This document shows, piece after piece, positions 60,955 to 64,000 of a stretch of 64,000 bases of DNA. The stretch covers positions 1 to 64,000 of the forward strand of contig NZ_JAJQRC010000011.1 in the NCBI RefSeq assembly GCF_046533115.1, written 5' to 3'. The notes under the pieces were generated by a model that searched no databases, was not told the origin of the DNA, and worked only from the letters and a program-made list of their open reading frames with translations. Made by a program: the position numbers and the translations under genes. The stretch comes from JAIRMO01 sp046533115. Lineage in GTDB: Bacteria; Spirochaetota; Spirochaetia; Treponematales; Breznakiellaceae. Positions within the stretch are counted from its first letter, which is position 1. The number at the start of each line of letters is the position of its first letter.

Positions 60955-62568
60955 ATGAAACTGAACAATGCGGACTTACAGAACAAAGCGGTCTGGGAAA
61001 AGGCGGGGTTTCTTTTGCCGCAATTTGATCGGGATGCCATGATCCGGGCCACCGGGGAAAGGCCCCAATGGGTACATTTCGGGGCGGGGAATATTTTCCG
61101 GGCCTTTCCCGCGGCCCTGCAGCAGACGCTGCTGGAACAGGGGATCGAACAAACCGGCATCATCGTGGCCGAGGGTTACGATGGGGAGATCATTGATCGG
61201 GCCTTTTTGCCCTACGACAATCTGAGTTTGGCGGTGACCCTCAAGGCGGACGGTACCATAGAAAAACGGGTGATCGCCAGTATTGCCCGAGCCCTACGTC
61301 TGGACACCCGTGAGGATTTTGAGGCCCTGCGGGGCATCTTCCGTTCCCCGTCCCTACAGATGGTGAGTTTTACCATCACGGAAAAGGGTTACAGCCTCCA
61401 GGGCCGGGGCGGCCTGTTCCCGGAGGTGGAGGCCGATTTCCAAGAGGGGCCCGGATCGCCCAAAAGCTACCTGGGACGCCTGGCCGCCCTCTGCTATGAG
61501 CGGTACCGGGCGGGGAAACTCCCCCTGGCCCTGGTGAGTATGGATAACTGTTCCCATAACGGGGATAAACTTTTCCGGGGGGTGGAACCCTTTGCGGTAC
61601 AGTGGGTTGAAAAGGGCCTTGCGGACCAGGGCTTTTTGGCCTATATCCGGGACCCCGCGCAGGTTTCCTTTCCCTGGAGCATGATCGACAAGATCACCCC
61701 CCGGCCCGATGAAGGGGTCCGGAAGATGCTGGAAGCCCTGGGCTTTACCGACACCGCGGGGCAGGTTACCGCAAAAAACACCTACATCGCCCCCTTTGTG
61801 AACGCCGAAGAGGCCCAGTACCTGGTGATCGAAGACGCCTTTCCCGCGGGACGCCCCGCTTTGGAACGGGCCGGGGTCCTTTTCACCGACCGGGACACGG
61901 TAAACCGGGTGGAAAAGATGAAGGTCTGTACCTGCCTTAACCCCCTGCATACCGCCCTGGCGGTCTTCGGCTGTCTCCTGGGCTATACCAAGATCAGCGA
62001 GGAGATGAAGGACCCGGATCTGGTAAAGCTGGTGGAACAGATCGGCTATGGTGAGGGGCTTCCCGTGGTGGTGGACCCCGGGATCCTTTCGCCGAAACAG
62101 TTCATCGATGAGGTGCTGCGGGTCCGCTTTCCCAACCCCTTTATGCCCGATACTCCCCAGCGGATCGCCACCGACACCTCCCAGAAAATTTCCATCCGTT
62201 TCGGCGAAACCATCAAGGCCTACCTGGCGGACCCCACGCGAACGGTGGGGGACCTGAAACTCATCCCCCTGGTGCTGGCGGCTTGGCTCCGTTACCTCCG
62301 GGGTCTGGACGACCAGGGCGCGGCCTTTACCGTAAGCCCCGATCCCCTCTACGAAACCCTCTACCCCGCGGTCGCCGATATCAGCCTGGGGCAAAAGGGC
62401 CCCTTCCACCAACGGTTGGAACCGATCCTGTCCAATCCGGCAATCTTTGGGGTGAACCTTTACGAAGCAGGGCTTGGAGAGCAGGTAGAGACCTATTTCG
62501 AGCAACTTTTTGCCGGCCCCGGGGCGGTTCGGAGTACCCTGATCGGGGCTTTGGCTTCGGTAATTTAA
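60955..62568 (+). CDS. uxuB: Mannitol dehydrogenase-family oxidoreductase, probable fructuronate reductase
   Basis: A 537-residue protein of the mannitol dehydrogenase/fructuronate reductase family. Motifs: WVHFGAGNIFRAFPAALQQ (NAD-binding N-terminus), LVSMDNCSHNGDKLF (family signature D-N-x-x-x-N-G), FPWSMIDKITPRP and CLNPLHTALAVFGCLLGY. The pairing with uxuA indicates D-fructuronate to D-mannonate. Mannitol or tagaturonate activity cannot be excluded. It is slightly longer than E. coli UxuB (486). Ten bases from uxuA. Confidence 0.88.
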   Translation: MKLNNADLQNKAVWEKAGFLLPQFDRDAMIRATGERPQWVHFGAGNIFRAFPAALQQTLLEQGIEQTGIIVAEGYDGEIIDRAFLPYDNLSLAVTLKADGTIEKRVIASIARALRLDTREDFEALRGIFRSPSLQMVSFTITEKGYSLQGRGGLFPEVEADFQEGPGSPKSYLGRLAALCYERYRAGKLPLALVSMDNCSHNGDKLFRGVEPFAVQWVEKGLADQGFLAYIRDPAQVSFPWSMIDKITPRPDEGVRKMLEALGFTDTAGQVTAKNTYIAPFVNAEEAQYLVIEDAFPAGRPALERAGVLFTDRDTVNRVEKMKVCTCLNPLHTALAVFGCLLGYTKISEEMKDPDLVKLVEQIGYGEGLPVVVDPGILSPKQFIDEVLRVRFPNPFMPDTPQRIATDTSQKISIRFGETIKAYLADPTRTVGDLKLIPLVLAAWLRYLRGLDDQGAAFTVSPDPLYETLYPAVADISLGQKGPFHQRLEPILSNPAIFGVNLYEAGLGEQVETYFEQLFAGPGAVRSTLIGALASVI

Positions 62569-62576
62569 ACGGGAAG

Positions 62577-62995
62577 TTAACCACGAACCACACGAACAAA
62601 GGAGAGAAATAGTAAGAAATAACCACAAAGGCGAAGAAGGGGGAGAAGAGTTAGGAGAGAGGAATGAGGAGAGGTGTTTCTTCCTGTTGGGGCATAAGCG
62701 GAATATCGGAGCAAAAGATAGAAAAAACACGAACCTCCCGAACACCACGAACAAAGAGGAAGAAATAACCACAAAGGCGAATAAGGCGAAGAAGGAAAGG
62801 AAGAAAAGTTAGGAGAGAGGAATGAGGAGAGGTGTTTCTTCCCGTTGGGGCATAAGCGGAATATCGGAGCAAAGGACGTGTAGAGCCTGTCAATAGTTCG
62901 TGATTACACGCTTCAATTCTTCACTCTCCTATCTCCTATCTCCTCTCTTAACTCTTCTTCCCTTCTGCGCCTTCGTGGTAAATTTCTTAATTCGT
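62577..62995. repeat. Composite dispersed repeat region
   Basis: Begins with TTAACCACGAACCACACG (62577), followed by AACCACAAAGGCG (62621), an AG-rich block, GCGGAATATCGGAGCAAA (near 62699), and a second round of the same modules (AACCACAAAGGCG at 62767, AG-rich block from 62809, GCGGAATATCGGAGCAAA near 62857). It ends with a CT-rich arm and GCGCCTTCGTGGTAAATTTC near 62968. The two rounds are offset by 146-158 bp. No gene in 62569-63137; nothing else is seen beyond 62996. Confidence 0.8.
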
Positions 62996-63137
62996 CTTAA
63001 TTCCGTATGTGAAGACCCGTTGGTTTCAAAACGTACTTTTTTTTAAGACCACTTTAGATTATTCTATGAGGAAGTATTGATTTATTCATTGACCGGCCGG
63101 AGCCGGCGGGGTGTATCATTCCATCATGGAGGAACTT

Positions 63138-64000
63138 ATGGTACGTTTGAAGGATCTTCGGGTAGAATATCGGACTAATCCGATTGATGTGGGTACCGGT
63201 ACGCCCCGGTTTAGCTGGAAAATTGAATCCGATGGCCAAGGGGTCAAGCAAAGCGCTTATACGATTGAAGCTGCGTTGGATGGCGGATTCGGTTCTCTCC
63301 TCTGGCAAAGCGGGAAGGTCCCCTCCCGGGAATCCCACCTGGTACCGTATGGGGGTGCGCCCCTGGAATCGGCGAAACGGTATTTTTGGCGGGTAAAAGT
63401 CTGGGACAACCAGGGCGCGGAAAGCCCCTGGAGCGAAACTGCCTTTTTTGAAACCACCCTGCTCAGGGCCGATGAGTGGCAGGCGGTCTTTATCAGCGCC
63501 GAGGATGAAAACGCCGGGGCAAGTTCCGCGGGGACCCTGCTGCGGAAGGAATTTGTTTTATCCGCCGGCATCAAGTCCGCCCGGCTGTATGTGAGCGCCA
63601 AGGGATTATACCGGGCTGTGGTGAACGGCCGCCGGGCAGGGGCCGAGGTGTTGAGTCCCGGCTGGACAGAATACCGGGAACGCATCCTCTTTCAAACCTA
63701 TGAAGTAACGGACGCCGTGAGCCCCGGAGCCAATGTCCTGGGCCTGATGGTGGGCCCCGGCTGGTACAAGGGGGACCTCGCCAGTTGGGTTGGCAAGCGG
63801 AACGTCTTTGGAAAACGTACCGCCGTAATCGCCCAGCTCCGGGTGGAGTACGACGACGGCAGGGTGGAGTTTATCCCCACCGACGCAAGCTGGCAGGGGG
63901 CGCCGGGCCCGGTGGTGTATTCGGAGATCTACCACGGCGAAACCTATGACGCCCGGCTGGAACAGCCCGGCTGGGACCGGCCCGGTTTCGCCGGGACCGG
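63138..64000 (+). CDS. Alpha-L-rhamnosidase, GH78 (N-terminal part, runs off window)
   Basis: The first 287 residues of a large glycoside hydrolase releasing terminal L-rhamnose. It opens VRLKDLRVEYRTNPIDVGTG, then TPRFSWKIESDG (the GH78 fibronectin-like start), RYFWRVKVWDNQGAESPWSE, and the Bac_rhamnosid_N domain: TLLRKEFVL, SARLYVSAKGLYRAVVNGRR and LSPGWTEYRERILFQTYEVTD, then VLGLMVGPGWYKGDLA. GGAGG precedes the ATG at 63138; an in-frame ATG at 63126 is possible. The catalytic barrel lies beyond the window. No signal peptide is seen, so it may be cytoplasmic and act on imported rhamnosides. Confidence 0.9.
   Translation, partial: MVRLKDLRVEYRTNPIDVGTGTPRFSWKIESDGQGVKQSAYTIEAALDGGFGSLLWQSGKVPSRESHLVPYGGAPLESAKRYFWRVKVWDNQGAESPWSETAFFETTLLRADEWQAVFISAEDENAGASSAGTLLRKEFVLSAGIKSARLYVSAKGLYRAVVNGRRAGAEVLSPGWTEYRERILFQTYEVTDAVSPGANVLGLMVGPGWYKGDLASWVGKRNVFGKRTAVIAQLRVEYDDGRVEFIPTDASWQGAPGPVVYSEIYHGETYDARLEQPGWDRPGFAGT

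Noticed and set aside
1..64000. tRNA, rRNA, tmRNA or other classical RNA genes
   Set aside because: No CCA-ended cloverleaf or rRNA-like sequence noticed in any intergenic stretch. A covariance search would be needed to exclude them fully.

Overview
The window looks like a chromosomal segment of a GC-rich treponeme-type spirochaete. The clues are spirochaete-style secreted binding proteins with AGGG-type mature N-termini, a chemosensory operon with a fused CheA-receiver, a Wzi-like outer-membrane barrel, and carbohydrate genes aimed at plant cell-wall sugars. A termite-gut or other gut treponeme fits best. The species is inference, since there is no rRNA gene here to test it.

Layout. 1-8245: a minus-strand rhamnose-type ABC operon (rhaM, ATPase, two permeases, binding protein) diverges from an AraC-type regulator, followed by a sugar epimerase/isomerase and an AsmA-like secreted protein. 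8279-13614: a Uma2 nuclease-like protein, purA, an unusually long guaA carrying repeat-derived insertions, and a flavodoxin-fold reductase. 13615-14672: an AT-rich scar with a solo degenerate CRISPR repeat and a transposase remnant. 14673-28769: a complete type I-C CRISPR-Cas locus (cas3-cas5-cas8c-cas7-cas4-cas1-cas2) with 88 repeats and 87 spacers. 28858-31470: a four-subunit 2-oxoacid:ferredoxin oxidoreductase. 31778-34303: an outer-membrane barrel and a small unknown protein. 34389-41236: a histidine operon with a classical attenuator (leader peptide with four consecutive His), hisG-hisB-hisH-hisF-hisA/I/E fusion, an Rpn-type nuclease, then hisC. 41247-52012: a chemosensory operon (cheW, a cheW-like gene, cheB, cheR, two receptors, hybrid cheA, and a receiver-class III cyclase). 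52500-62568: two TRAP transporters, a zinc dehydrogenase, uxuA and a uxuB-type reductase for hexuronate use. 63138-end: the start of a GH78 alpha-L-rhamnosidase.

How it fits together. Rhamnosidase, rhamnose uptake and mutarotation, and hexuronate import and oxidation point to breakdown of rhamnogalacturonan or pectin-like polymers. The oxidoreductase, purine and histidine genes are housekeeping.

The less ordinary layer is the non-coding one. Several families of dispersed repeats occur: a MITE-like element with 30-bp inverted ends, AG-rich/CT-rich inverted blocks, and a three-hairpin element with a terminator-like core. They lie between genes of operons, at the same position in both TRAP operons. 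One AG-rich module has been taken up in frame inside guaA. No tRNA or rRNA genes were seen.
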